From Candidatus Pristimantibacillus lignocellulolyticus (GTDB taxonomy: Bacteria; Bacillota; Bacilli; Paenibacillales; Paenibacillaceae), in assembly GCA_023639215.1 (NCBI GenBank), contig CP097899.1:813501-877500 (forward strand): 64,000 bases of DNA. The letters are read 5' to 3'. Positions 10,097-18,672 of this stretch are shown one piece after another. Position numbers and translations under genes: made by a program. The first letter of the stretch is position 1. Every line of letters begins with the position of its first letter. Below the pieces are notes generated by a model that was not told where the DNA came from, searched no databases, and worked only from the letters and a program-made list of their open reading frames with translations.

Positions 10097-10161
10097 TGCA
10101 CTCCCTCAATGTTCATTGGATAAACAAGGTGTTTATTCCACTGTTCATTTTTAGGAGTGCA
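10097..10161 (-). terminator. Terminator of the multiple-sugar ABC operon
   Basis: TGCACTCC (10097-10104) pairs with GGAGTGCA (10154-10161), and inside the loop GGATAAACA pairs with TGTTTATTCC. On the minus strand the stem is followed by TTTTTATG. It lies 54 bases after the permease stop at 10215. Confidence 0.75.
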
Positions 10162-10214
10162 CTTCATTTACCAAACTTGTCGTTTCAACTTAAAGGTGTT
10201 TTGTTTCACTAGAG

Positions 10215-11390
10215 TTACGCACGCTTTCTACGAGTCATAACATCAAATATTACAGCAACAGCGAGCACACCGCCGCGAATAATATATTGATATGAAATTC
10301 CTACACCTAACAGATTCATACCACTAATAAGAGATGCCATAACGATAGCACCAATAATTGAACCCGTTACTTTACCAACGCCACCTGCAGCAGAGACACC
10401 GCCTACATAGGCCGCTGCAATAGCATCTAGTTCAAACAATGTTCCAGCAGTTGTTGTTGCCGATTGTAGGCGAGCAGTAAATAATATACCTGATAGAGCG
10501 GATAATAAGCCCATTGAACCAAAGACGATATACGTAATTTTCTTGACGTTAATTCCGCTTAAATGTGCTGCTTCAGGATTACTTCCGACAGCATATATAT
10601 GTCTACCTATTACCGTCGAAGATGTTAGAAAATGATAAATAACGGCTACGATCAACATAATAATAACAGTCCATGAGAAGCCCTTGTAACCTGCGAGAAT
10701 ATAAGTAATATAAGCAATAATTGCAGAAATAAATACTAGTTTAATAGCAAACATACCTTTAGACATGACTTCAAAATTGTACTTTTGTTTATTTTTACGT
10801 TTTGAAAACTCACTAACAATATACAAAACAATAATAATAGCTCCGATAATTAATGATAATAAATTCAAATGCATAACTTTCATTATAGCGGGTACATATC
10901 CATTTCCAATTGCGTTAAACGTTTCGTCTTTAACCATAATAGTACCTGACTTCTCAGTAACACGAAGTAGTGCACCACGGAATATTAACATTGCTGCTAG
11001 AGAAGCAACGAACGAAGGAATTCCAATTGACGCAACGAGAAATCCGTTGAAGAAACCTACAACAATTCCTAGCAAAAGAATAACTGGAATAGTAATAATG
11101 ACCGGGACGCCTAATTGAGTTAACATTGTTGCTGCAATCGCTCCCATAAATCCCGCAGCAAATCCTACAGACAGGTCGATATGTCTAATAACAATAACTA
11201 ATGTCATTCCCACTGCCAGTACAGCTATATACCCCGTAGCATCTAATAAGTTACTAATATTACGTGAGGATAAAAACAATCCATCCGTTAATATAGTGAA
11301 CGTTAGCATGATAATAAATAATGCAATATACATTCCGTATTCACGTATATTTGTTTTTAGCATATTTTTGGCTTCATGCATTAATTTCAT
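10215..11390 (-). CDS. mmsB: Multiple-sugar ABC transporter permease (MmsB/GguB type)
   Basis: Membrane permease of 391 residues with about ten hydrophobic segments, of the RbsC/XylH superfamily. Its length and the middle insertion (about residues 195-215, rich in Lys) match the MmsB/GguB branch that works with ChvE-type binding proteins for glucose, galactose, arabinose or xylose. Conserved parts include VGMTLVIVIRHIDLSVG near residue 60 and AHLSGINVKKITYIVFG, the coupling helix contacting the ATPase. It is the last gene of a three-gene unit, but 444 bases of repeated DNA separate it from the ATPase gene, so its expression probably depends on read-through. The start is supported by a GGGG-containing ribosome site about ten bases upstream. 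Confidence 0.9.
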   Translation of the reverse strand: MKLMHEAKNMLKTNIREYGMYIALFIIMLTFTILTDGLFLSSRNISNLLDATGYIAVLAVGMTLVIVIRHIDLSVGFAAGFMGAIAATMLTQLGVPVIITIPVILLLGIVVGFFNGFLVASIGIPSFVASLAAMLIFRGALLRVTEKSGTIMVKDETFNAIGNGYVPAIMKVMHLNLLSLIIGAIIIVLYIVSEFSKRKNKQKYNFEVMSKGMFAIKLVFISAIIAYITYILAGYKGFSWTVIIMLIVAVIYHFLTSSTVIGRHIYAVGSNPEAAHLSGINVKKITYIVFGSMGLLSALSGILFTARLQSATTTAGTLFELDAIAAAYVGGVSAAGGVGKVTGSIIGAIVMASLISGMNLLGVGISYQYIIRGGVLAVAVIFDVMTRRKRA

Positions 11391-11429
11391 AATTATTAAC
11401 CCCCTAAAACTTTTCGACTGATTCTATGT

Positions 11430-11834
11430 GATCACCAGTGGATGATTTGAACATCCCTTCTACTAATCAAGTTCAAATCGTTCACTTGTCAGCACCAAGA
11501 AGATGACATGAAGTTAGGAAATGAGGAGCGGAGTGTACGTTATTGGTACACGAGCACCACAGGCTTTGGATGAATGGCAGCTTCGCCGCCGAATACACTA
11601 CATAGCCAATCTTCGTGATCACCAGTGGATGAGTTGAACATCCCTACTACTAATCAACGTTCAAATCGTTCACTTGTCAGCACCAAGAAGATGCCATGAA
11701 GTTAGGAAATGAGGAGCGGAGTGTACGTTATTGGTACACGAGCACCACAGGCTTCCGATGAATGGCAGCTTCGCCGCCGAATACACTACATAGCCAATCT
11801 TCGTGATCACCAGTGGATGATTTGAACATCCCTA
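11430..11834. repeat. Dispersed structured repeat, locus A (two tandem units of about 187 bp plus a partial third)
   Basis: Units begin at 11430, 11617 and 11805 (GATCACCAGTGGATG), giving periods of 187 and 188 bases; the third copy stops at the mmsA stop codon. Each unit holds a stem-forming pair GATTTGAAC/GTTCAAATC, the core CAGCACCAAGAAGATG, and a second hairpin GTGTACG-TTATTG-GTACAC followed by GAGCAC. No credible reading frame is present. The same core occurs at 18249-18672 and 49970-50189. The element lies inside the mmsA-mmsB interval and so is probably transcribed. Confidence 0.9.
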
Positions 11835-13355
11835 CTACTGAGTAGCTAACTCCATAACCTTTTCTTGGCTAGCATCTTCAATGGATAATTCACCCTTTAT
11901 TTTTCCTTCAGCCATAACATAGATGCGATCACTCATCCCTAACACTTCGTTCAATTCGGATGAGATCATAATAATACTCATACCATCTTGAATTAATTGA
12001 TTCATAATGGTATATATTTCAAACTTTGCTCCCACATCTATTCCGCGTGTAGGTTCATCCAGAATTAGAACGTCAGGTTTTACATACAACCATTTACCTA
12101 AACTAACTTTTTGTTGATTGCCACCACTTAGATTACCTACTAACTGTTCTACTGATGGTGCTTTAATATTTAGTGACTGTTTGTACTGTTCGGAAATTTT
12201 CACTTCTTCATTCGTATTAATAACACCTCGAGCAGAAATACTTACTAGATTAGCTGCTGAAATATTTTGCTTAATATCTTGTAGAAGAAATAATCCATTT
12301 CCTTTGCGATCTTCCGTTACATAGGCGATGCCAGCTTTAATGGCATCTTGCGGATGCTTGAATTGTCTAGTTTCACCATTAAACTTCAGTTCACCCTGTA
12401 GCTTATACGACTTTGGATTCCCAAAAATACTTTGTGCTAATTCTGTACGACCAGACCCCATTAATCCAGCAATGCCTACAATCTCACCTTTACGGACATG
12501 AATGTTCGCGTCTTTTACAACGTTTCTACCTAGTTTGGGATCATATGCCGACCAATTTTTCACTTCTAATATAGTTTCACCAATGTTTTTATGCTCACGC
12601 TTAGGAAAGATATCGTCGATCTCTCGTCCAACCATATTTTTGATGATGACATCTTCAGTTATTTCATTCTTTTTCGCATCTAACGTACAAATCGTTTGCC
12701 CGTCCCGAAGGATCGTTGCTTTATCAGCAATCGCGATAACTTCTTTTAACTTATGAGAAATCATAATACACGATATTCCCTGAAGTTTCAGTTCCTTCAA
12801 TAATTGCAATAAATTTTCACTATCATCTTCATTAAGTGCAGCCGTAGGTTCATCAAGAATAAGAAGTTTCACTTCTTTACTTAATGTCTTTGCAATTTCT
12901 ACTAATTGTTGTTTTCCAACGCCAAGATCTTTCACAAGCATTGCAGGATTAACAGTTAATTTCACCTTGTTAAGCATTTGATTCGCTTGCACAATCGTTT
13001 TATTCCAATCGACTCCGAATCTTCCCGTTACTTCATTACCTGCATATATATTTTCATATACCGTCAGATCAGGGAACAACGCTAATTCTTGATAGATGAT
13101 GGAAATTCCAATTTTGACACTATCCGTGATTTTCTGAAATTGTTGTACTCGGCCTTGATATACAATATCTCCAGAGTAGGATCCATGTGGATATACCCCA
13201 CTAAGTACTTTCATAAGTGTAGATTTACCTGCTCCATTCTCACCTATTACGCAATGTATTTCTCCTTCTTCTACTTTAAAGTTCACATTACTTAAAGCTT
13301 TAACACCAGTAAAATGTTTTGAAATATTGTTCATCTCTAATATATATTTACTCAT
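11835..13355 (-). CDS. mmsA: Multiple-sugar ABC transporter ATPase with two ATP-binding domains (MmsA/GguA type)
   Basis: Cytoplasmic ATPase of 506 residues with two fused nucleotide-binding domains, as in RbsA, XylG and MglA. The first has Walker A GENGAGKST near residue 40 and LVEIAKTLSKEVKLLILDEP; the second has a degenerate Walker A (GLMGSGRTE near 295), signature NLSGGNQQK and LILDEPTRGIDVGAK. A weakened second Walker A is normal for this class. It energises import of monosaccharides bound by the lipoprotein encoded upstream. Its TAG stop (11835-11837) coincides with the edge of the dispersed repeat, so the last residues may have been altered by repeat insertion. Confidence 0.93.
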   Translation of the reverse strand: MSKYILEMNNISKHFTGVKALSNVNFKVEEGEIHCVIGENGAGKSTLMKVLSGVYPHGSYSGDIVYQGRVQQFQKITDSVKIGISIIYQELALFPDLTVYENIYAGNEVTGRFGVDWNKTIVQANQMLNKVKLTVNPAMLVKDLGVGKQQLVEIAKTLSKEVKLLILDEPTAALNEDDSENLLQLLKELKLQGISCIMISHKLKEVIAIADKATILRDGQTICTLDAKKNEITEDVIIKNMVGREIDDIFPKREHKNIGETILEVKNWSAYDPKLGRNVVKDANIHVRKGEIVGIAGLMGSGRTELAQSIFGNPKSYKLQGELKFNGETRQFKHPQDAIKAGIAYVTEDRKGNGLFLLQDIKQNISAANLVSISARGVINTNEEVKISEQYKQSLNIKAPSVEQLVGNLSGGNQQKVSLGKWLYVKPDVLILDEPTRGIDVGAKFEIYTIMNQLIQDGMSIIMISSELNEVLGMSDRIYVMAEGKIKGELSIEDASQEKVMELATQ

Positions 13356-13397
13356 AACTATCCAGCACTCCTTAACGTTACTGCACGCTAGAATAGA

Positions 13398-13429
13398 GGA
13401 ATAGTGATAGACTTCTCTATCACTATTCC
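13398..13429 (-). terminator. Intercistronic stem-loop between the binding-protein and ATPase genes
   Basis: A perfect 13-bp stem GGAATAGTGATAG/CTATCACTATTCC with a six-base loop lies just after the binding-protein stop. There is no strong T-tract. Such a structure usually lets part of the transcription end here, or protects the upstream mRNA, so that the binding protein is made in excess over the ATPase and permease. Confidence 0.75.
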
Positions 13430-13455
13430 GATGTAGCTATATGTCATTCACGTTA

Positions 13456-14553
13456 TTATAGACCTGTAAATTCTTTCGCTTCATAGTATCCTGAATCAAC
13501 TATAGCTTTTTTAACATTATCTTTATCAACTGTAACAACATCTGTTTGTTTCGCTTTAACATCAATTGCACCGTTAGGGTAAACACCAGTTGTAGCTGGT
13601 GTGTTACCATCAAGAATACCAACAGCCATATCTATTGCATCTTTTACAAGGACACGTACATCTTTTAATACAGTCATCGATTGTTTACCCTCAATAATGT
13701 ACTGAATCGAAATTTTTTCAGCATCTTGACCAGAGATGACATATTTAGTTATGTCTCCATCAGATGCAAAAACATCAGCAATAGCACGTGAAGTACCGTC
13801 GTTTGGAGCAAGAATAGCTACTTCACCTTTTGCATCAGCTGCTGCAGCTGTTAGATGTGTTTGTGCTTTGTTTTTTGCTTCGGCTGGTTCCCAGTTCGTC
13901 GTTACTTGACCAATAATTTTACTCATCTGTTCGCGATCAAGTGTAGCAGCGTCTTGAAGTGCAATTGCTTCGCTTGAGTTAGCAATTTTGAATGTACCAT
14001 CAGCAATTTTAGGTTGTAGCACTTCCCATGCACCTTGGAAGAACAAGAATGCATTATTGTCAGTAGCAGCGCCTGCATATAAGTATAGAGGTTGACCGTT
14101 GCCTGTTGATTTGTCTACTAGATATTGCGCTTGAGCTTTACCTACGCTGATGCTATCAAATGTTACATAGTAATCAACTTTATCTGTGTTTGTAATTAGA
14201 CGATCGTATGAAATAACTGTAATACCAGCATCTTTAGCTGCTTTCACTGCACCCGCTGCTGCATCACCATCAAAAGGACAAATAATTAGTACTTCAATAC
14301 CTTTTGCAATGAGTGCGTCTACATTTTCTTTTTCTTTAGCAGATGAACCTTGGCTAAATAAGATCTCCGTATTGTACTTAGAATCTTTCAGTGCTGCCTT
14401 AAAGCGCTCTTCATCTTGTATCCATCTTTCTTCATCTTTTGTCGGCAATACAATACCGATTTCAACCTTTTTACTATTACCACATGCTGCAAGAATCGAT
14501 GTAAGCATCATAACTACAAGAAATAATGTGACCGCCTTAAAATTTTTCTTCAT
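13456..14553 (-). CDS. chvE: Multiple-sugar-binding lipoprotein (ChvE type)
   Basis: Extracellular sugar-binding lipoprotein of 365 residues, first gene of the sugar ABC operon. A basic start and hydrophobic stretch lead to the lipobox LAAC with Cys24, the lipid-anchored residue. The mature part is a periplasmic-binding-protein type 1 fold (IGIVLPTKDEERWIQDEERF at its start, VISYDRLITNTDKVDYYVTFD at about residue 125, both typical of ChvE-like proteins). The ligand is expected to be one or several of glucose, galactose, xylose and arabinose by family; the sequence does not decide. The ATG follows GAGGG. The upstream 278 bases, shared with the divergent peroxidase gene, hold its promoter. Confidence 0.92.
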   Translation of the reverse strand: MKKNFKAVTLFLVVMMLTSILAACGNSKKVEIGIVLPTKDEERWIQDEERFKAALKDSKYNTEILFSQGSSAKEKENVDALIAKGIEVLIICPFDGDAAAGAVKAAKDAGITVISYDRLITNTDKVDYYVTFDSISVGKAQAQYLVDKSTGNGQPLYLYAGAATDNNAFLFFQGAWEVLQPKIADGTFKIANSSEAIALQDAATLDREQMSKIIGQVTTNWEPAEAKNKAQTHLTAAAADAKGEVAILAPNDGTSRAIADVFASDGDITKYVISGQDAEKISIQYIIEGKQSMTVLKDVRVLVKDAIDMAVGILDGNTPATTGVYPNGAIDVKAKQTDVVTVDKDNVKKAIVDSGYYEAKEFTGL

Positions 14554-14717
14554 TACTTAACCCTCTTCCTAATTGGTAATGTTTCGTGCAAGCTAAGTGT
14601 AGCATTATGGAAATATCATCCACACTAGAGAATACTCATCATTTTCTTGAATATTCTAATGTTGTTCATGGTCATATTGAATGTAGATATTGTTTCAATC
14701 GGTTGGTGAGACTACTA

Positions 14718-14746
14718 TTGAACGATTACGAATTGTATGATATATT
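14718..14746 (+). promoter_or_regulatory. Sigma-A-type promoter of the gpx-ohrR unit
   Basis: TTGAAC at 14718-14723 and TATATT at 14741-14746, 17 bases apart, closely match the vegetative consensus. It lies about 85 bases before the peroxidase start codon. Confidence 0.7.
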
Positions 14747-14777
14747 AATCGTACACGATTAAATCGCAAGCGATTAA
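14745..14777. promoter_or_regulatory. Two adjacent palindromes, probable OhrR operator
   Basis: TTAATCG-TACA-CGATTAA (14745-14762) is a perfect palindrome overlapping the -10 box, and TTAAATCG-CAAG-CGATTAA (14759-14777) follows at once. An extra CGATTA half-site lies in the spacer at 14723. The size and dyad layout fit a MarR-family operator, and the next-but-one gene encodes an OhrR-like repressor. Repression by OhrR is inferred from position, not proven. Confidence 0.6.
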
Positions 14778-14781
14778 TATG

Positions 14782-14810
14782 ATATCAATTTTATTGTTAG
14801 AAATTGATAT
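14782..14810. promoter_or_regulatory. Inverted repeat in the gpx leader
   Basis: ATATCAATTT (14782-14791) and AAATTGATAT (14801-14810) are perfectly complementary with nine bases between them. It could be a third operator site or a leader hairpin that ends about ten bases before the AGGAGG of the peroxidase gene. Confidence 0.45.
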
Positions 14811-14831
14811 TAATTACCGAGGAGGATTACA

Positions 14832-15311
14832 ATGACAACTATTTATGATTTCAATGTAAAAAAACCAAACGGAGATATCATTTCTTTGAAAGATTATGAA
14901 GGAAAAGTTGTACTTATCGTTAATACTGCAAGCAAATGTGGATTAACACCGCAATTCCAAGGGTTACAAGAGCTGTATACAAACCATCAAGAAAAAGGAT
15001 TTGTCGTTCTTGGATTCCCTTGTGATCAATTCAACAATCAAGAATTCGATAATATAGAAGAGACAACAGAATTTTGCCAGCTTAATTATGGCGTAAGTTT
15101 CCCGATGTTTGCAAAGATTAAAGTTAATGGGGATGACGCGGATCCATTATTCAAATATCTAAAAGAAGAAAAACGCGGACTATTAATGAGAAAAATCGAA
15201 TGGAATTTTGCGAAGTTCTTGATTGATGCACAGGGTAAAGTCGTGAAACGCTATGCAGCTACAACTGACCCTAGCAAATTAGAAGGAGATATCGTCGCTT
15301 TATTGAAATAA
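14832..15311 (+). CDS. Glutathione peroxidase-like thiol peroxidase
   Basis: Peroxidase of 159 residues that reduces organic or hydrogen peroxides; Bacillales members of this family (BsaA type) use cysteine and probably thioredoxin rather than glutathione. The active-site cysteine is Cys36 in NTASKCGLTPQ, with the partner Gln in the GFPCDQFNNQE segment and the tryptophan-asparagine pair in EWNFAKFLID. Length is typical and there is no signal peptide. The ATG follows CGAGGAGG. It is the first gene of a two-gene unit with ohrR, 19 bases apart, which suggests peroxide-responsive expression from the palindrome-flanked promoter upstream. Confidence 0.93.
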   Translation: MTTIYDFNVKKPNGDIISLKDYEGKVVLIVNTASKCGLTPQFQGLQELYTNHQEKGFVVLGFPCDQFNNQEFDNIEETTEFCQLNYGVSFPMFAKIKVNGDDADPLFKYLKEEKRGLLMRKIEWNFAKFLIDAQGKVVKRYAATTDPSKLEGDIVALLK

Positions 15312-15330
15312 GCGCGACTTTTGAGAAGCA

Positions 15331-15756
15331 ATGAATTCATTTTTAGCACTTAATAAGCAACTTTGCTTTGCCCTATATGAAGTTTCTAGTCAGATGACTA
15401 AGTTATACAGTAGTGTGCTTCAACCATTCCAACTTACTTATCCGCAATATCTTGTATTACTTGCGTTGTGGGAAGAGGACGGAGTTACTGTTAAGCAACT
15501 TGGCGATACTCTTGGTATTGGTACTGGTACATTAACTCCAATGCTTAATCGAATGGAAACTCAGCAATGGATACGGAAAGAACGAAGCAAACAAGATGAA
15601 CGACGTGTTCACATTCATCTTGAACATAAAGCATACGAACAACAGCAACAAATTTCTGATGCTGTAATAAGTAAAGTGTCTAGTTGTCATATTGATCAAG
15701 AACAATATGAACAACTTCTACATCAGCTTCATCTGCTTAAAGAAAAGCTACAATAG
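15331..15756 (+). CDS. ohrR: OhrR-type organic peroxide-sensing MarR repressor
   Basis: MarR-family repressor of 141 residues. The N-terminal KQLCFALYEVSSQMTKLY carries the single reactive cysteine (Cys12, the counterpart of Cys15 in Bacillus subtilis OhrR), and the winged helix shows VTVKQLGDTLGIGTGTLTPML followed by the wing RSKQDERRVHI. One more cysteine sits near the C-terminus (SSCHID), so disulfide formation is possible. By family, oxidation of the N-terminal cysteine by organic peroxides releases the DNA. Here the regulated partner is a glutathione peroxidase rather than the usual OhrA, which is a small departure. The ribosome site (GAGAAG) is weak, in keeping with low repressor levels. 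Confidence 0.9.
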   Translation: MNSFLALNKQLCFALYEVSSQMTKLYSSVLQPFQLTYPQYLVLLALWEEDGVTVKQLGDTLGIGTGTLTPMLNRMETQQWIRKERSKQDERRVHIHLEHKAYEQQQQISDAVISKVSSCHIDQEQYEQLLHQLHLLKEKLQ

Positions 15757-15765
15757 TTTACAAAA

Positions 15766-15812
15766 AAAAGTAGCATGCGCTTAAGAAAAATTGATTAGCG
15801 CATGCTACTTTT
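15766..15812. terminator. Bidirectional terminator between ohrR and the chemoreceptor gene
   Basis: Perfect 16-bp stem AAAAGTAGCATGCGCT/AGCGCATGCTACTTTT around a 15-base loop, with A/T runs on both sides so that it can serve both convergent genes. Confidence 0.9.
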
Positions 15813-15818
15813 ATTAAT

Positions 15819-18032
15819 TTAACGAAGTCGTTCCTCGGTAAGCTTGAATTGACCTACAAGTTGTTGCAATTGGTTCGTAATAATATCCACTTGCTTGCTC
15901 GTATCTTGTACCCCTAACATTTCGTCAGCTAACGTATTTACACGCTTCCCAACACTTGTCGATACTTTACGGTTTTTATTACTAACTTGAGCTATTTGTT
16001 CTAGTAAACCAACTACCCCGTCAACAACTTCACTCTTACGTATATCTTGCATATTTGCTTCACTTAAAGCTTCAGCAACCGTTTGGACGAGTACATTTCC
16101 TTCTTCTACTACACCATTGCCTTCGTCAATAGTGTGATAAGCTTTCTGTGCTTCCTTATAAATACGATCTGTTATGGCATGTACTTCAGCAGTTGATTTC
16201 TTTGTATTATTAGCAAGCTTGCGAATTTCACCTGCAACGACTGCAAATCCAGCTCCTTGTTCACCAACATGGGCTGCTTCTATAGAAGCATTAAGCGCTA
16301 GTAGTTGAGTTTGAGCTGATATCTCTTCGATAACACCAATTACATTTCTTATATCTTGCACTGTATCTACAAAGCTATGTATCGAATGATTCGTATCTTT
16401 TACTTTGGATGATATTTCAAACATTTTATCACCGATTCGATCAATTTCAGATTGGGCTACACTAATTTGCGATGCAGCTTGTCCTTCAATGACCTTCAAT
16501 GTCTCTTTCATCGTATCTGCCATCTCTCGAACTTGTTCAATATCTGCTAATTGTAGATGAATACTATCAATCATCTCTGTTACTTGATGACTTACTTTTC
16601 TCGTAGAGGATGTCGTTACCGTTGCTGTCTCATTCATTGCGAGTTGACTTTCTGACACTTGATATGCAGCGGTACGAACTCTTAACATAATGCCCTCTAA
16701 GGAGTCCATCATATTATTTAACCATTTTGCAATATCTTTTATTTCATTATTATTGAAATGTGAAAGATCAAGTCTCTTAGTAAGATCACCTTTACCTTCC
16801 GCATTTTTCTGAATGAACTTTTTCACTCTACGAATTTGACTAATTTCTTGTTGATCCGTTCTGCTCTGTACAGTTCTGAGGACAAACCACCCTGCTATAA
16901 GTTGAAGAGCGCCTACAATAATACCCGTTATCCATGGAGACATGACATTACCTAGTAAGCCAACGATCACTATAGAACATGCGGCAATAACTGCAACACT
17001 TATAGCCTCTAGCTGTCTACGCTTCGTTCCAATGCTTCGAACACGATACACCTCTTCAAAGTCTCCTTCACACATCATTCCCCATATATCTGGGCAATAA
17101 GGCAGTTGGAACGTACACCCTTTACCGATAACAGGGATATATCGATAATCTGGATAAGCAGGAAACTGCACGTATAGATTATTACCATTCTTTATCGTAT
17201 TTGCTACACCCGGATGGAGTTCCTTCGTCGCTGGACTTATAAATTTCAATTCCAGTTCCGTATGTTCTTTAACTGTAACTGTGCCCCAATCCGTTGTTAC
17301 ACCGTCCTTCAAATTTTCACCCATCGTAAAGGTTTTATCTTCAAAACGACTACGGGATAACGCAATACCAGGCTCGATATGTGTAAGCAAGTTAGGTTTT
17401 GCCATAAATAAATAGTTATCTCCAGAATCGGGATAGACATGACCTGCTTCACGTTGAATCAGATCTCCTATGACATCGTTCGGTACTCGTCCACATAGTA
17501 TTGCATTTAGTTCTCCATTGTAGATGATTGGTTTCATAAATAATAAAGTAACCGCATCATGGAATGAAGAAGAACGTGCGCCAATTGTAATGGTAATAGG
17601 ATCAACATATGGGCCAAATAATAACGGACTTTCCCACTTTGCTCGACGAAGATAGTCAATTCCCTGCTCTAATATACTATTGTGAGCATAAGAACTATTT
17701 CTATGTTGTTCATTTGTTGATGCTACAACTTGCAGTGCATCATTCAGTACAAATAACTCTGTAAAATCAATAGATTTCATATATGTTTTCTGTAACAGAG
17801 GCACTAACCAACCCTCCGCCTGGTCTGATGGATTAGAATTTAACTTCTCGATGCACTGCTCCGAAAGTCGATCCATAGCATGCCAAGTATCACTCGTCCA
17901 GTCAATTAATAATTGCTTTCGGGTATCTGATATTCCATCAAATTCACGCTCAATATCTTTTTGTAGATGTTTATTATGTTTCCACGACTTCGCTAATGGT
18001 GCACCAACTTTATAGCCTAGCCAACCGTACAT
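15819..18032 (-). CDS. Methyl-accepting chemotaxis protein with large N-terminal domain before the membrane helices
   Basis: Chemoreceptor of 737 residues. The C-terminal signalling domain (about 450-737) carries the conserved hairpin tip (EISAQTQLLALNASIEAAHVG and GFAVVAGEIRKLA), so coupling to CheW/CheA is expected. Unlike classical receptors there is no N-terminal signal anchor: about 340 residues of soluble sequence come first, then two closely spaced hydrophobic segments (roughly 345-365 and 370-390), then a HAMP-like region. The predicted sensor would therefore be cytoplasmic. The N-terminal part ends in a cysteine cluster (CTFQLPYCPDIWGMMC), possibly a metal or redox site. The ATG follows GGGGGGAAA. 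The ligand is unknown. Confidence 0.9.
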   Translation of the reverse strand: MYGWLGYKVGAPLAKSWKHNKHLQKDIEREFDGISDTRKQLLIDWTSDTWHAMDRLSEQCIEKLNSNPSDQAEGWLVPLLQKTYMKSIDFTELFVLNDALQVVASTNEQHRNSSYAHNSILEQGIDYLRRAKWESPLLFGPYVDPITITIGARSSSFHDAVTLLFMKPIIYNGELNAILCGRVPNDVIGDLIQREAGHVYPDSGDNYLFMAKPNLLTHIEPGIALSRSRFEDKTFTMGENLKDGVTTDWGTVTVKEHTELELKFISPATKELHPGVANTIKNGNNLYVQFPAYPDYRYIPVIGKGCTFQLPYCPDIWGMMCEGDFEEVYRVRSIGTKRRQLEAISVAVIAACSIVIVGLLGNVMSPWITGIIVGALQLIAGWFVLRTVQSRTDQQEISQIRRVKKFIQKNAEGKGDLTKRLDLSHFNNNEIKDIAKWLNNMMDSLEGIMLRVRTAAYQVSESQLAMNETATVTTSSTRKVSHQVTEMIDSIHLQLADIEQVREMADTMKETLKVIEGQAASQISVAQSEIDRIGDKMFEISSKVKDTNHSIHSFVDTVQDIRNVIGVIEEISAQTQLLALNASIEAAHVGEQGAGFAVVAGEIRKLANNTKKSTAEVHAITDRIYKEAQKAYHTIDEGNGVVEEGNVLVQTVAEALSEANMQDIRKSEVVDGVVGLLEQIAQVSNKNRKVSTSVGKRVNTLADEMLGVQDTSKQVDIITNQLQQLVGQFKLTEERLR

Positions 18033-18170
18033 ATCAGTTTCCCCCCTGCTGAACTATGTTAATTTATATTACATCAATATTGTGACAACCATATCGTAGC
18101 ATATACACCGTTCATTTTCTTTGCACTTACGACTTATTATTTATACTAATTTTACATATTTTGCGAATTA

Positions 18171-18217
18171 AAAAGGCTGTTGTAAGAATAGCAAAGCTAC
18201 TCTTACAACAGCCTTTT
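18171..18217 (-). terminator. Terminator downstream of the methyltransferase-repeat region
   Basis: AAAAGGCTGTTGTAAGA pairs with TCTTACAACAGCCTTTT around a short loop, with a T-run on the minus strand. It ends a transcript that would pass from the methyltransferase gene through all copies of repeat locus B. Confidence 0.85.
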
Positions 18218-18248
18218 ATATGATACTTAGTCTAACATTAACTAGTTT

Positions 18249-18672
18249 GATGTCGAATAACCCACGAAGCCAGTCATCGTTATCAAAGCCCGCTTTTTGA
18301 GCTTCCCCTTTCAATGAGGGTTCAACAAGCGGGCTTTCAGAACCAAGAAGATGCACTCCAGCGGAAACGAGTAGCACAGCGTACGTTTTGTGTACGTGAG
18401 CACACGCAGGCTTTCGATGGGGGGCATATTCGATGTCGAATAACCCACGAAGCCGATCATCGTTATCAAAGCCCGCTTTTTGAACTTCCCCTTTCAATGA
18501 GGGTTCAACAAGCGGGCTTTCAGAACCAAGAAGATGCACTCCAGCGGAAACGAGTAGCACAGCGTACGTTTTGTGTACGTGAGCACACGCAGGCTTTCGA
18601 TGGGGGGCATATTCGATGTCGAATAACCCACGAAGCCGATCATCGTTATCAAAGCCCGCTTTTTGAGCTTCC
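18249..18672. repeat. Dispersed structured repeat, locus B (two 183-bp units plus a partial third)
   Basis: Units start at 18249, 18432 and 18615 (GATGTCGAATAACCC) with a period of exactly 183 bases and only a few differences, so the duplication is recent. Each unit has the stem AAAGCCCGCTT/AAGCGGGCTTT, the core ACCAAGAAGATGC, and the hairpin CGTAC-GTTTTGT-GTACG followed by GAGCACACGCAGGCTTTCGATG. The period is a multiple of three, so long open frames arise by chance on both strands; they have no ribosome sites and are not genes. The last partial unit runs into the 3' end of the methyltransferase gene. Confidence 0.92.

Noticed and set aside
10765..11118. Plus-strand open frame of 117 codons inside mmsB.
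   Set aside because: It is antisense to a well-supported permease gene, with no ribosome site or family likeness.
11430..11834. Insertion sequence or MITE.
   Set aside because: No transposase frame, no terminal inverted repeats at the unit ends and no obvious target-site duplication were found; tandem head-to-tail copies are also unlike a simple insertion element.
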